A DNA stretch of 64,000 nucleotides from the NCBI GenBank assembly GCA_031277795.1, contig JAITLQ010000002.1, positions 1 through 64,000 of the forward strand. The letters are read 5' to 3'. Positions 19,058-28,100 of this stretch are shown here, piece by piece (positions within the stretch are counted from its first letter, which is position 1; every line of letters starts with the position of its first letter). Both the position numbers and the translations under genes were made by a program. The DNA comes from Arthrobacter sp. (GTDB lineage Bacteria; Actinomycetota; Actinomycetes; Actinomycetales; Micrococcaceae). Under the pieces are notes generated by a model. That model saw only the letters and a program-made list of their open reading frames with translations. It had not been told where the DNA came from and searched no databases.

Positions 19058-19747
19058 TCATCGCGCGGCGGTGGCCGCGAAGGTGTGCTGGTCGGTGGGC
19101 TCGGAGGCGGCCGAGCCGCCGGAGGCGTGGGACTTGATGTTGGCGAGGGAGTGATGCAGGTGCATCACGGTGGCTGCCGCGGCGAGTTCGGCATCGCCCA
19201 GGGCCACGGCGCGGGCGATGCTCGCGTGCTCCCCGGCGGAGGCGACGAGCCGCTCGGGATGATCGCGGGACACGCGGCGCACGCGCGCCAGGTGCAGGCG
19301 CAGGCCCCTCAGGGCCTGGGCCAGGTAGGGATTGGCCGCAGCCTGGTCGAGCTGGCGGTCAAGCTCGCCGGCCAGATCGTAGAAGCGCACGGCGGCGGGT
19401 GAACCGTCCGCGGCCGCCTCGTCGAAGGCGTCGGCGAGGCGGGAGAAGCCGGCGACGGCGCGCCGCGGGGACGCGGCGGCGAGCCGGGCCGTCGCGACCT
19501 CCAGGACCTGCCTGGCGTCGAAGAGGCGGTCCACGGCGTCGGGGGACACGGGGGAGACCACGAGGCGGCCGGAGCTCTGGATCGCCAGGCCGTCGGCGAC
19601 CAAGCGGGCGATGGCCTCCCTGACCGGGGTGCGCGAGAGTCCAAGGCGCTCGCCGAGCTCAACCTCGGGGAGCGGGGCACCGGGGGAGAGCCGCCACTCG
19701 ACGATGTCCCCGCGCAGCGCCTCGTAAGCGCGATCACTGGCCTTCAT
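19058..19747 (-). CDS. GntR family regulator of the propionate (prp) genes
   Basis: 229 residues. Winged HTH at residues 5-70 with [20 protein letters not shown], then an FCD-like helical domain ([19 protein letters not shown], about 85-210). ATG 19747 starts [12 protein letters not shown] as in the family. It is first in the operon with prpDBC and divergent from prpE. Two TGTATACA palindromes in the intergenic region are plausible sites for it and for autoregulation. The effector is likely a propionate or methylcitrate metabolite (inference). C. glutamicum controls prp genes with an unrelated regulator type, so this wiring differs. Confidence 0.88.
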   Translation of the reverse strand: MKASDRAYEALRGDIVEWRLSPGAPLPEVELGERLGLSRTPVREAIARLVADGLAIQSSGRLVVSPVSPDAVDRLFDARQVLEVATARLAAASPRRAVAGFSRLADAFDEAAADGSPAAVRFYDLAGELDRQLDQAAANPYLAQALRGLRLHLARVRRVSRDHPERLVASAGEHASIARAVALGDAELAAAATVMHLHHSLANIKSHASGGSAASEPTDQHTFAATAAR

Positions 19748-19754
19748 GCCGTCA

Positions 19755-19764
19755 GTGTATACAC
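19755..19764. promoter_or_regulatory. Prp operator 1, GTGTATACAC
   Basis: Perfect 10-base palindrome located 8 bases upstream of the GntR start codon. Read on the - strand it contains TATACA, a good -10 box only a few bases from the ATG. A repressor bound here would block the regulator-prpDBC promoter. Confidence 0.65.
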
Positions 19765-19828
19765 AGATTCGCCGCGCACGGCAGATCTCGCAAATTTTCC
19801 CGGAAGTCTCCCCAAGTTCATCGAATCC

Positions 19829-19838
19829 GTGTATACAT
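19829..19838. promoter_or_regulatory. Prp operator 2, GTGTATACAT
   Basis: A second copy of TGTATACA (19830-19837), 74 bases from the first. On the + strand TATACA could be the -10 box of prpE, with a leader of about 130 bases. Matching sites at both divergent promoters support a shared regulator. Confidence 0.6.
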
Positions 19839-19976
19839 ATCGGCAAGCGTGTGTGAGGCACACCACTCGGTCGGGAGCGGCCGGGCGGGAGGCGAAACAC
19901 CCGCGGGCAGGGACGCCCGGCGCCCCGCCGCAACGGTAGAAGGGGCGCGCCCCGCGTCCGCAGCGAGAGGGACACC

Positions 19977-21884
19977 ATGAGCAGCTACGCAAGCAGCTAC
20001 CGCCGGTCCGAGGAGGACCCGAACGGCTTTTGGCTGGAGGCGGCCAGCGCCCTCGCCTGGGACACCGCCCCCACTCGGGGCGTGGACGCCAGCCGCACAC
20101 CCCTGTATTCGTGGTTCGGGGACGGCACGCTCAACCTGAGCGTCAGCGCCCTCGATCGTCACGTGGCGGCGGGGCGCGGCGGCCAGGCGGCCCTGATCTA
20201 CGACTCCGCCGTGCTGGGGATCCGGCGTAGCTACAGCTACAGCGAGCTGCTCGATCTGGTGGCCAGGACGGCCGGCTCCCTCGCGCAGCTCGGCGTGGGC
20301 GTCGGCGATCGCGTCCTGCTGTACATGCCCATGATCCCCGAGGCCGTCATCGGCATGCTGGCCTGCGCGCGCCTCGGCGCCATCCATTCCGTGGTCTTTG
20401 GCGGTTTTGCCCCGCGCGAGCTGGCCAGCCGCATCGACGACGCCGAGCCCGCCGCGATCCTCACGGCCACGGGCGGCGTGGAACCCAGCCGCCGCGTGGA
20501 GTACCTGCCGTCGCTCGCCGAGGCCCTGCGCCTCGCGCGGCACACCGTGCCGCACGTCCTCGTCACCCCGCGCGAGGGCTTTGCCACGGGCCTGGGCGAC
20601 GTGGCGGACGCGGTGCCAGGCACCGCTTGGCACGACGCCGCCGCCCTGGCGGCCGAGGCGCCGGCCGCGCCGCCCGCCGTCGTGCCCTCCACCCACCCCC
20701 TGTACATCCTCTACACCTCCGGCACCACGGGCGCCCCCAAGGGCGTCGTGCGCGACACGGGCGGCTACGGCACGGCCCTGGCCTGGTCCATGCGCAACAT
20801 CTACGGCGTGGGCCCCGGCCAGACCATGTTCACGGCCTCCGACGTCGGCTGGGTGGTCGGCCACTCCTACATCGTCTACGCGCCGCTGCTCGTGGGCGCC
20901 ACCACGGTGCTCTACGAGGGCAAGCCGGTGGGCACGTCGGACGCCGGGGCCTTCTGGCGCGTCGCGGCCGAGCACGGCGCCCGCGCGCTCTTCACCGCGC
21001 CCACGGCGCTGCGTGCCATCCGCAAGGCGGACCCGCAGGCCGAGCTGATCAAGGGCTACGACCTGAGCGAGCTCAAGGCGATCTTTGCCGCCGGCGAGCG
21101 CCTCGACCCGGACACCGCGGCGTGGACGGCGGAGGTCACGGGCAAGCCCGTCATCGACAACTGGTGGCAGACCGAGACGGGCTGGCCCATCGCGGCCAAT
21201 CCCTTCGGGCTCGACCCGCAGCCGATCAAGCTCGGTTCGCCCACGCTTCCGGTGCCCGGTTACCGCGTGCGCATCCTCGACGCCTTCGGGCAGATCGTTG
21301 AGGAGCCGGGGGCGGAAGGGAACATCGCCCTCGAGCTCCCGCTGCCCCCCGGCGCGCTCACGACGCTGTGGGGCAACGACGAGCGCTTCGTCTCCTCCTA
21401 CCTGACGGCCTTCCCCGGCTACTACGCCTCGGGGGATTCCGGGTACCTGGACGAGGACGGCTACGTGTTTGTCATGGGCCGCACCGACGACGTCATCAAC
21501 GTCTCCGGTCACCGGCTCTCCACCGGGGCCATGGAGCAGGTGCTCGCCTCGCACCCCGCCGTGGCGGAGTGCGCCGTGATCGGCGTCAACGACCCGCTCA
21601 AGGGTCAGCGGCCCAGCGGCTACGTGGTGCTCAAGTCCGGCGTTGAGCTCAGCGAGGAGGAGCTCGCGCCGCAGCTCATCGCCCTGGTGCGCCAGGGCAT
21701 CGGGCCCGTGGCCGACTTCAAAGACGTGCGGGTGGTGGGCGCGCTGCCCAAGACGCGCTCGGGCAAGATCCTGCGCAAGACCATGCGGCAGATCGCCGAC
21801 GGTGAGGAGTACCAGGTGCCCGGCACCATCGAGGACGCCTCGGTGCTCGACACCCTGATCGGCGTGCTGCGCCCCACCCAGTAG
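19977..21884 (+). CDS. prpE: Propionyl-CoA synthetase (acyl-CoA synthetase)
   Basis: 635 residues. Activates propionate with ATP and CoA. ANL-superfamily motifs: ILYTSGTTGAPKGVVRDTGG, WWQTETGWPIA, YYASGDSGYLDEDGY and C-terminal TRSGKILRKTMRQIADG, whose Lys is the usual acetylation target. Similarity to acetyl-CoA synthetase is strong; propionate is preferred because the gene is divergent from prpDBC and shares the control region. ATG 19977 has GAGAGGGA upstream. Confidence 0.92.
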   Translation: MSSYASSYRRSEEDPNGFWLEAASALAWDTAPTRGVDASRTPLYSWFGDGTLNLSVSALDRHVAAGRGGQAALIYDSAVLGIRRSYSYSELLDLVARTAGSLAQLGVGVGDRVLLYMPMIPEAVIGMLACARLGAIHSVVFGGFAPRELASRIDDAEPAAILTATGGVEPSRRVEYLPSLAEALRLARHTVPHVLVTPREGFATGLGDVADAVPGTAWHDAAALAAEAPAAPPAVVPSTHPLYILYTSGTTGAPKGVVRDTGGYGTALAWSMRNIYGVGPGQTMFTASDVGWVVGHSYIVYAPLLVGATTVLYEGKPVGTSDAGAFWRVAAEHGARALFTAPTALRAIRKADPQAELIKGYDLSELKAIFAAGERLDPDTAAWTAEVTGKPVIDNWWQTETGWPIAANPFGLDPQPIKLGSPTLPVPGYRVRILDAFGQIVEEPGAEGNIALELPLPPGALTTLWGNDERFVSSYLTAFPGYYASGDSGYLDEDGYVFVMGRTDDVINVSGHRLSTGAMEQVLASHPAVAECAVIGVNDPLKGQRPSGYVVLKSGVELSEEELAPQLIALVRQGIGPVADFKDVRVVGALPKTRSGKILRKTMRQIADGEEYQVPGTIEDASVLDTLIGVLRPTQ

Positions 21885-21890
21885 GCCGGC

Positions 21891-22643
21891 TTACTCGGGC
21901 GCGGCGGCGTCGGCCCGGCCGGAGGTACCGGCGACGGGCGAGTACTCCACCTCGGGGCGGCCGGGCGTCCCGTGCCGGGCGGCACGGTTCGCCTGGCCCG
22001 TGGCCACGAGGTGTTCAAGGTAGCGCCTGGCCGTCACGCGGGAGAGCCCGACGACGACGCCCAGCTCGCTTGCGCTGCTGGCGCCGGCTTGGGCGGCAAG
22101 CGCCTCCCTGACGAGGCCGAGCGTGGGCAGCGTGAGCCCCTTGGGCAGCGCGAGCTCGGCCGGGGCCGGGGCGGAGAAGATCGCGTCGATCGCCTCCTGG
22201 CCGGAGACCCGCCCGCTGCTGCCCAGCTTGGCGTGCAGCTCGCGGTAGCCGGTGATGGCCGAGGCGAACTCCTCGAAGCTGAAGGGCTTCAGGAGGTAGC
22301 GCGTGATTCCCAGGGCCACGGCGCCGCGCACCACCTCGCGCTCGGCGGCGGCCGTGAGGGCGATGGCCCCGCCGCGCCATCCCGTGGCGCGCAGGCGGCG
22401 CAGCACCTCGAGCCCGTGGCCGTCTGGCAGGTTCATGTCAACGAGCACGAGGTCGAACCCCAGGTCGTGGGCGGCCCCGCGGGCGCCGGCGGCGTGCGCG
22501 CGGGAGGCGAGGAAGCGTCCGGCCTCCTCGGCGCTGCCGAGGCTCTGCACCGCGCGCGTGCCCGGAATGCGCAGCAGGTACTCCTCGTACACGGAGGCCG
22601 TGCGCGCCTCGTCCTCGAGGATGAGGACCCGCAGCTCGCTCAT
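21891..22643 (-). CDS. Response regulator, CitB/DcuR type
   Basis: 250 residues. Receiver domain 1-130 with ILEDEA acidic pair, phospho-acceptor Asp in LVLVDMNLPDGHG and Lys in YLLKPFSFEEF. The C-terminal region has an HTH (SASELGVVVGLSRVTARRYL) of the CitB/DcuR class rather than OmpR or NarL type. It overlaps the histidine kinase stop by ATGA. A probable target is the divergent dicarboxylate transporter. Confidence 0.9.
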   Translation of the reverse strand: MSELRVLILEDEARTASVYEEYLLRIPGTRAVQSLGSAEEAGRFLASRAHAAGARGAAHDLGFDLVLVDMNLPDGHGLEVLRRLRATGWRGGAIALTAAAEREVVRGAVALGITRYLLKPFSFEEFASAITGYRELHAKLGSSGRVSGQEAIDAIFSAPAPAELALPKGLTLPTLGLVREALAAQAGASSASELGVVVGLSRVTARRYLEHLVATGQANRAARHGTPGRPEVEYSPVAGTSGRADAAAPE

Positions 22644-24346
22644 GACGCCTCCCGTGTGGTATTCGCTTCCGGACGTTCCCGCGTGGTGGTTTCCTCCGGG
22701 AGGGGGAGCTCCACGGTGAACACGGTCCCGGAGTCGGTGGCCAGCTCCACGCGCCCGCCCAGCCTGGCGACGGCCGCAGCGACGATGGCCAGGCCCTGCC
22801 CGCGGCCCAGCGCCCGGGTGGGCTTGGTGGAGTACCCGGCCTCGAACATGTGCTCCCGCACGGCGGCGCTGGGCGCGGTGCCGCCGTTGGCGACCGAGGC
22901 GAGCAGCCAGGGCTGATCTGCCGCCTCGTCCTCGAGCTGGGCCTGCAGGCTCACCCAGCGCCCCTCCGGGGCGGCGTCGGCCGCCGCGTCGATCGCGTTG
23001 TCCAGGAGGTTGCCAAAGATGCCCACCAGATCGGGGGCGGGCAGCCCCGTGCGCCGGGGGAGCGAGAGGTCCAGGGTCAGCTCCACGCCGCGTTCGGCCG
23101 CTTGGGCGATCTTGCCGTGGGCCAGCGCGGCGAGCACCGCGTCGCCGTCGGCCCCGTCCACCCCGCCGTGGCCGCGCGAGCTGGCGAGCGACTCGATCAA
23201 CAGGGCCCTGGCCTCCTCCGGCCGGTCCACCTCGAGGAGGCTCAGGAGCGTGTGGAGGCGGTTGGCGTGATCGTGGTTCTGCGCGCGCAACGCGTCGCTG
23301 AACGAGCGGGTGGAGGCCAACTCGCCGGCGAGCGCCTGGACGGCCGAATGGTCGTGAACGGTGAGCACCGTGCCGGCCGCCATGCCGGCGCCGAGCGCCG
23401 CGACCTCGCCCCGCTCGCCCCCGCGGCCCACGCCCCGGCGCTGCAGCGGGCGCTGCGACACGATCACCATGCGGGTCCCCACGCGGTGCGGCTCGTCCTC
23501 CACCCGCCGGCCGGAGGCGATGAGCTCGCGGACGCTCGCCGGCACGCCGAGCTCCTCCGGCTCCTGCGCCGCCCGGGTGCCGGCCCCGGAGCCGCGCAGC
23601 CCGAGCAGCGCGTCGGCCGCGCGGTTGTGGAACACGATGCGCCCGCCGGTGTCGGCCAGCAGGATGCCCTCGTCCACCGAGAGCAGGGCGGCGTCGGCCA
23701 CGGCGAAGTGGCGCGAGAGCGCCTCGGGGCCGAGCCCCGCCGTCACCTTGCGCAGGTAGCGGGAACCCCACCAGCTGCCCGCGCCGAGCACGAGGGCGAA
23801 GGCGAGGGAGGTGATGAGGACGTTGGGGAGGTCGGAGGCCGCCATGACCTCTAGGGCCCTGACCTGCTTGCCGACCGTCAGGGCTCCCACGATGGCGCGC
23901 TCGCCGTCCGGACCCGTGCCGTAGACGGGCACCACGGAGCGGGCCGATTCCCCGGCCGTGGCGGTGCTGCTCACCTCCGTGACCGTCTCCCCGCGCCACA
24001 CGGGCTCGAGCGTGCCGCTGTACGGCGTGCCGACGTAGCCGGGCCGGTGGTAGCTCAGCCGCAGCCCGTCGCGGGAGATGAAGGTGGCGAAGTCCATGTC
24101 CGAGTCGGCCATGATGCGATCGCTGAGGGGCTGCAGGCCTGCGGTGGGATCGGCGGAGGCGTAGGCGTCGGCCACGCGCGGATCGTCCGCTCCGAGCCGG
24201 GCCAGCTGGGTCGTGGCGGCGGTCGTGCGTTCGAAGATGACCGAGCGGGTCTGCAGGTACGTCGAGACGCCGGCGGCGAGGGTGAGCGCGGCGAGCGCCA
24301 CCCACTGCACCACCAGGACCCGCCTCGCCAGGCTCCAACCGCGCAC
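22640..24346 (-). CDS. Sensor histidine kinase, CitA/DcuS type
   Basis: 568 residues. TM1 at about 8-30, an extracytoplasmic PAS-like sensor region of about 140 residues (FATFISRDGLRLSYHRPGYV), TM2 near 175-195 and a cytosolic PAS domain (VDEGILLADTGGRIVFHNRA). The dimerisation motif LRAQNHDHANRLHTLLSLLE carries the phosphorylated His, followed by the N-box GNLLDNAIDAA and G-boxes. This layout is typical of kinases sensing C4-dicarboxylates or citrate. The GTG start has AGGAGGG upstream. Divergent from dctA. Confidence 0.92.
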   Translation of the reverse strand: MRGWSLARRVLVVQWVALAALTLAAGVSTYLQTRSVIFERTTAATTQLARLGADDPRVADAYASADPTAGLQPLSDRIMADSDMDFATFISRDGLRLSYHRPGYVGTPYSGTLEPVWRGETVTEVSSTATAGESARSVVPVYGTGPDGERAIVGALTVGKQVRALEVMAASDLPNVLITSLAFALVLGAGSWWGSRYLRKVTAGLGPEALSRHFAVADAALLSVDEGILLADTGGRIVFHNRAADALLGLRGSGAGTRAAQEPEELGVPASVRELIASGRRVEDEPHRVGTRMVIVSQRPLQRRGVGRGGERGEVAALGAGMAAGTVLTVHDHSAVQALAGELASTRSFSDALRAQNHDHANRLHTLLSLLEVDRPEEARALLIESLASSRGHGGVDGADGDAVLAALAHGKIAQAAERGVELTLDLSLPRRTGLPAPDLVGIFGNLLDNAIDAAADAAPEGRWVSLQAQLEDEAADQPWLLASVANGGTAPSAAVREHMFEAGYSTKPTRALGRGQGLAIVAAAVARLGGRVELATDSGTVFTVELPLPEETTTRERPEANTTREAS

Positions 24347-24608
24347 TCAACCCTCCTAGTTGCACCCACGGCGAGCGGGCGCCGTCGTGCCTTGTGCCCC
24401 GAGCGGGGCCGGGCCCCGCGACCCCCAGTATCCCGCGCGCGGGCCTGGGCGTGCGCGCCGCGCATGGCCGCGATGCAAAAACTCTATGAACGCAAGTCGG
24501 AGCGGCCGGGCCTGTGGTCGGACCATCGAGTGTGCAGTGACGCCGACCACAGGGGGTGGCCAGCGCCGGCTGCGCTTCCCGCACCCGTTACCCGCGAAAG
24601 GTCGGCCC
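24347..24608. promoter_or_regulatory. Control region between the two-component system and dctA
   Basis: 262 bases separating divergent genes, so both promoters and the response-regulator sites should lie here. A less GC-rich patch around 24475-24495 (AAAAACTCTATGAACGC) is the most likely promoter for dctA. I could not identify a convincing repeated binding motif. Confidence 0.4.
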
Positions 24609-25910
24609 ATGGCCCTCTCCGAAGCAACACCCCTCGAGGCATCGCAGCCGCCGGCCGGCGCCACGCCGCGCAAGGACCGCACCCACTGGCTCTACATCGC
24701 CGTCATCGCGGCCGTGCTCCTGGGCATCGTGGCCGGCCTGGTCATGGGTCAGGACGCCGCCACGGCCTTCCAGCCGCTCGGCGACCTCTTCATCGCGCTG
24801 ATCAAGATGATCATCGCCCCCGTCATCTTCTGCACCATCGTCACCGGCGTCGGCTCCATCGCCAAGGCGGCCACCGTGGGCAAGGTGGGCGGCCTGGCCC
24901 TCATCTACTTCGTGATCATGTCGACGTTCGCCCTGGTCATCGGCCTCGTGGTCGGCAACCTGATCCACCCGGGTGATCACCTGAAGCTGAGCCCTTACGA
25001 CCCCAGCAAGGCGACGGGCCACGGTGCCTGGGACCTGCTCTTCGACATCATCCCCGGCTCCCTGCCGGTGCTGCCGACGCTCTTCGTCGCGCTGCTCGTC
25101 GGCTTTGCCCTGCAAAGCGTCGGCGAGCGCGGCAAGCCCGTCCTTGACGCCGTCGGCCGCATCCAGACGGTCGTGCTGAAGATCATGACCTGGATCATGT
25201 GGGTCGCGCCGATCGGCGCGTTCGGCGCCATCGCCGCCGTGGTGGGCAAGACCGGTTGGGGCGCCATCGGCTCCATGCTCACGCTCATGGGTGCGTTCTA
25301 CCTGACGTGCATCATCTTCATCGCGTTCATCCTCGGCACCGTGCTGCGCACCGTGACCGGCCTGAACATCTTCAAGCTCATGCGCTACCTGGGTCGCGAG
25401 TACCTGCTGATCTTCTCCACCTCCTCCTCCGAGTCGGCCCTGCCGCGGCTCATGGCCAAGATGGAGCACGCCGGCGTCTCCAAGCCCGTCGTGGGCGTGG
25501 TGGTCCCCACCGGTTACTCCTTCAACCTGGACGGCACGGCCATCTACCTGACCATGTCGGCGCTGTTTGTCGCCAACGCCATGGGCGAGCCCATGAGCAT
25601 CGGCGAGCAGATCTCCCTGCTCGTGGTCATGATCATCGCCGCCAAGGGTGCCGCCGGCGTCTCCGGCGCCGGCCTCTCGACCCTCGCGGCCGGCCTGGCC
25701 GCCCACAAGCCCGAGATGGTGGGCGGCATGGGTGTCGTCGTGGGCATCGACAAGTTCATGTCGGAGGCCCGCGCCCTGACCAATTTCACGGGCAACGCCG
25801 TGGCCACGCTGCTCGTGGGCAAGTGGACCGGCCAACTGGATGCGCAGCAGGCCAAGGACACCCTCGACAAGCGTTCGCCGTTCGACGAGGCCACCGTCGC
25901 CGACCACTGA
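24609..25910 (+). CDS. dctA: C4-dicarboxylate:cation symporter, DctA/DAACS family
   Basis: 433 residues, eight TM segments plus two re-entrant loops. Signature serine-rich hairpin FSTSSSESALPRLMAKME, SFNLDGTAIYLTM metal/substrate region, and DKFMSEARALTNFTGNAVAT near the C terminus. DAACS carriers import succinate, malate, fumarate or glutamate with sodium or protons. The neighbouring CitA/DcuS-type system favours dicarboxylates. ATG 24609 follows GAAAGGTCGG; the longer upstream frame lacks a signal. It is followed by a 12-base repeat and a long hairpin. Confidence 0.93.
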   Translation: MALSEATPLEASQPPAGATPRKDRTHWLYIAVIAAVLLGIVAGLVMGQDAATAFQPLGDLFIALIKMIIAPVIFCTIVTGVGSIAKAATVGKVGGLALIYFVIMSTFALVIGLVVGNLIHPGDHLKLSPYDPSKATGHGAWDLLFDIIPGSLPVLPTLFVALLVGFALQSVGERGKPVLDAVGRIQTVVLKIMTWIMWVAPIGAFGAIAAVVGKTGWGAIGSMLTLMGAFYLTCIIFIAFILGTVLRTVTGLNIFKLMRYLGREYLLIFSTSSSESALPRLMAKMEHAGVSKPVVGVVVPTGYSFNLDGTAIYLTMSALFVANAMGEPMSIGEQISLLVVMIIAAKGAAGVSGAGLSTLAAGLAAHKPEMVGGMGVVVGIDKFMSEARALTNFTGNAVATLLVGKWTGQLDAQQAKDTLDKRSPFDEATVADH

Positions 25911-25920
25911 GTCGAGCGCT

Positions 25921-25980
25921 GAACCGACCGCCGTACCGATCGCCGAGCCGGACACCGTACCGACCACCGAGCCGGGCGCG
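25921..25980. repeat. Five imperfect 12-base tandem repeats behind dctA
   Basis: Units GAACCGACCGCC, GTACCGATCGCC, GAGCCGGACACC, GTACCGACCACC and GAGCCGGGCGCG follow each other with a 12-base period. Read in one frame they spell alternating EP/VP dipeptides, but that frame is not joined to dctA. They may be a decayed coding tail or simple slippage. Confidence 0.6.
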
Positions 25981-25987
25981 AGGGCCG

Positions 25988-26028
25988 CGAGCCTTGAGGT
26001 TCGAGTTCTACTCGAACCTCAAGGCTCG
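25988..26028 (+). terminator. Terminator of dctA, 19-bp perfect stem
   Basis: Arms 25988-26006 and 26010-26028 are exact inverted repeats (CGAGCCTTGAGGTTCGAGT) with a 3-base loop. No T-tract. It is 77 bases behind the dctA stop and precedes the parA operon. Confidence 0.75.
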
Positions 26029-26130
26029 CCGCCGTTTGGCCTCCGCGCCACCGCCCGCCTGGCGCGCTAACCTCGAAGCGTCCGCCGCTCGCGCGCGTGG
26101 CGGAAGCGTACCCATCAAGAAGGAGCCCTT

Positions 26131-27021
26131 GTGAGCGACCCCAACGCCTTCGGCCGAGTCCCCGCCCCCGGGGGGATGCGGGAGATCAACGCGCTGGGCC
26201 GACCCCTGAGCACCCTCCCCGAGCCGCCCGCCCTCACCGAGCACGGGCCGGCCCGCATCATCGCGATGGTGAACCAGAAGGGTGGCGTCGGCAAGACGAC
26301 CTCGACGATCAACCTGGCGGCGGCGCTGGCCGAGCTGGGCCGCACCGTCCTCGTGGTCGATTTCGATCCGCAGGGCGCCGCCTCCGCCGGCCTGGGCGTG
26401 AGCCCGCACGAGCTGGATCTCACCGTCTACAACGTGCTCATGGATCGCCACGCCGACATCGAGGAGGCCATCCTGCCCACCTCGGCGCCGAACGTTGACC
26501 TGCTCCCGGCCAACATCGATCTCTCCGCCGCCGAGGTCCAGCTCGTCAACGAGGTGGCCCGCGAGCAGGTCCTGGCCTCGCAGCTGCGCAAGGTCTCCGA
26601 CCGCTACGACGTCGTCCTCATCGACTGCCAACCCTCGCTCGGCCTGCTCACGGTCAACGCGCTGGCCGCGGCGCACGGCGTCATCATCCCGCTGACCGCC
26701 GAGTTCTTTGCCCTGCGCGCCGTGGCCCTGCTCACCGAGACCATCGACAAGGTGCAGGAGCGCATCAACCCCGCCCTGCAGATCGACGGCGTGGTCGCCA
26801 CCATGTACGACCAGCGCACCCTGCACGCCCGCGAGGTGCTCGGCCGCCTCGACGAGGCCTTCGGCGACAAGCTCTTCGAGACCGTCATCCGCCGCACCGT
26901 GAAGTTCCCCGACGCCACCGTCGCGGCGGAACCGATCACCTCCTTTGCGCCGCAGCACGCCGGCGCGGCGGCCTACCGCCGCCTGGCCCAGGAGCTGATC
27001 GCGCGCGGGGGAGCCCCGTAG
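26131..27021 (+). CDS. ParA/Soj family ATPase linked to ScpAB
   Basis: 296 residues. Deviant Walker A KGGVGKTTSTINLA (about 50-63), Walker B VLIDCQPSLGLLTVNAL and FDPQGAASAGLG. ParA ATPases bind DNA with ATP and position chromosomes or complexes. A 40-residue N-terminal extension precedes the ATPase. The GTG start has AAGAAGGAG upstream. No parB follows; instead it heads the scpA-scpB genes, an arrangement common in actinobacteria, so this is probably a paralogue of the ori-proximal ParA, not the partition ATPase itself. Confidence 0.9.
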   Translation: MSDPNAFGRVPAPGGMREINALGRPLSTLPEPPALTEHGPARIIAMVNQKGGVGKTTSTINLAAALAELGRTVLVVDFDPQGAASAGLGVSPHELDLTVYNVLMDRHADIEEAILPTSAPNVDLLPANIDLSAAEVQLVNEVAREQVLASQLRKVSDRYDVVLIDCQPSLGLLTVNALAAAHGVIIPLTAEFFALRAVALLTETIDKVQERINPALQIDGVVATMYDQRTLHAREVLGRLDEAFGDKLFETVIRRTVKFPDATVAAEPITSFAPQHAGAAAYRRLAQELIARGGAP

Positions 27022-27029
27022 GCCACGCC

Positions 27030-28100
27030 ATGAGCGTCAGCGCACCGGAGGCCGCCGCCGCCCTTCCCCGTGGGGAGGGCGGCGGCGCCGTGCCCGGGGG
27101 AGCGCTGGGGGCCGAGGCGAGCGACACCGCGGCGCTCGGCACCTTCGAGGTGGTCCTGGAGAACTTCTCCGGCCCCTTCGAGGTGCTGCTCTCCCTCATC
27201 AACCGGCGCAGCCTCGACATCACCGAGGTGGCGCTCGCGACCGTCACCGACGAGTTCATCGCCCACCTGCGCGCCCTGTCGGCCGAACACGGCACGCGCG
27301 CCTTGGACGAGATGACCGAGTTCCTCGTGGTGGCCTCCACGCTCCTGGACCTCAAGGCCGCCCGGCTGCTGCCGCGCGGCGAGGTGGAGGACGAGGAGGA
27401 CCTCGCCCGGCTCGAGGCCAGGGACCTGCTCTTCGCCCGGCTGCTGCAGTACCGCGCCTTCAAGCAGGCCGCCGCGCTCCTGGCTGACCTGCTGCGGGTG
27501 GGTTCGGCCGCCGTGCCGCGCCGGGTCGCCGCCGACGACCCGGACATCCGTGCCCACCTTCCCGAGCTCGAGTTCACCACGACGCCCGGGCAGCTCGCGC
27601 GGCTCGCGGCCCGGGCGCTGGCGCCCAAGGAGGCCGAGCCGGAGCACGTGGCGATCGACCACATCCACGCCCAGCCGGTCTCGGTGCGCGAGCAGGCGGA
27701 CATCGTCGCGGCGCGCCTGCGCGAGGCGGGAGCCCTCGACTTCGAAGAGCTCACGGCGGACGCCGAGGCGAGCCTCGTGGTGATCGCCCGCTTCCTCGCT
27801 CTGCTGGAGCTCTACCGCGACCGCGCCATCGACGTCGAGCAGCTCGCTCCGCTCTCGCGGCTGCTCGTGCGGTGGGCGGAGGATGGCGTGTGGCCCGCCT
27901 CCGGCGGGTTTGAGGAGTACGACGGCGACGCGCAGGCGCGGGCCGCCGCCGGCTTTGCCGGCGGCTCGGCGTGGACCGCGTCGCCGGCCTCGCCCGCCCC
28001 GGGGGAGCACGCGGCGTCGGGCGCTGCCGTGCCGGGTGCCGAGGGTCACGGCGATCCCGCGGCGGGTGTGGACGCGGAGTCCGAACAGGAGAGCGCATGA
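27030..28100 (+). CDS. scpA: Segregation and condensation protein A
   Basis: 356 residues. Kleisin of the SMC-ScpAB condensin. The family core begins at about residue 37: FEVVLENFSGPFEVLLSLIN followed by LDITEVALATVTDEF, then FLVVASTLLDLKAARLL. The C-terminal winged helix ends around residue 290 (FLALLELYRDRAIDVEQ). It has a 35-residue N-terminal and a long low-complexity C-terminal extension (GSAWTASPASPAPGE) not needed for the fold. It shares ATGA with scpB. Confidence 0.94.
   Translation: MSVSAPEAAAALPRGEGGGAVPGGALGAEASDTAALGTFEVVLENFSGPFEVLLSLINRRSLDITEVALATVTDEFIAHLRALSAEHGTRALDEMTEFLVVASTLLDLKAARLLPRGEVEDEEDLARLEARDLLFARLLQYRAFKQAAALLADLLRVGSAAVPRRVAADDPDIRAHLPELEFTTTPGQLARLAARALAPKEAEPEHVAIDHIHAQPVSVREQADIVAARLREAGALDFEELTADAEASLVVIARFLALLELYRDRAIDVEQLAPLSRLLVRWAEDGVWPASGGFEEYDGDAQARAAAGFAGGSAWTASPASPAPGEHAASGAAVPGAEGHGDPAAGVDAESEQESA

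Noticed and set aside
26131-27021. Plasmid or origin-linked partition ATPase (parAB locus)
   Set aside because: No parB gene or parS-like site follows; scpA and scpB do, so this is the ScpAB-linked ParA paralogue.
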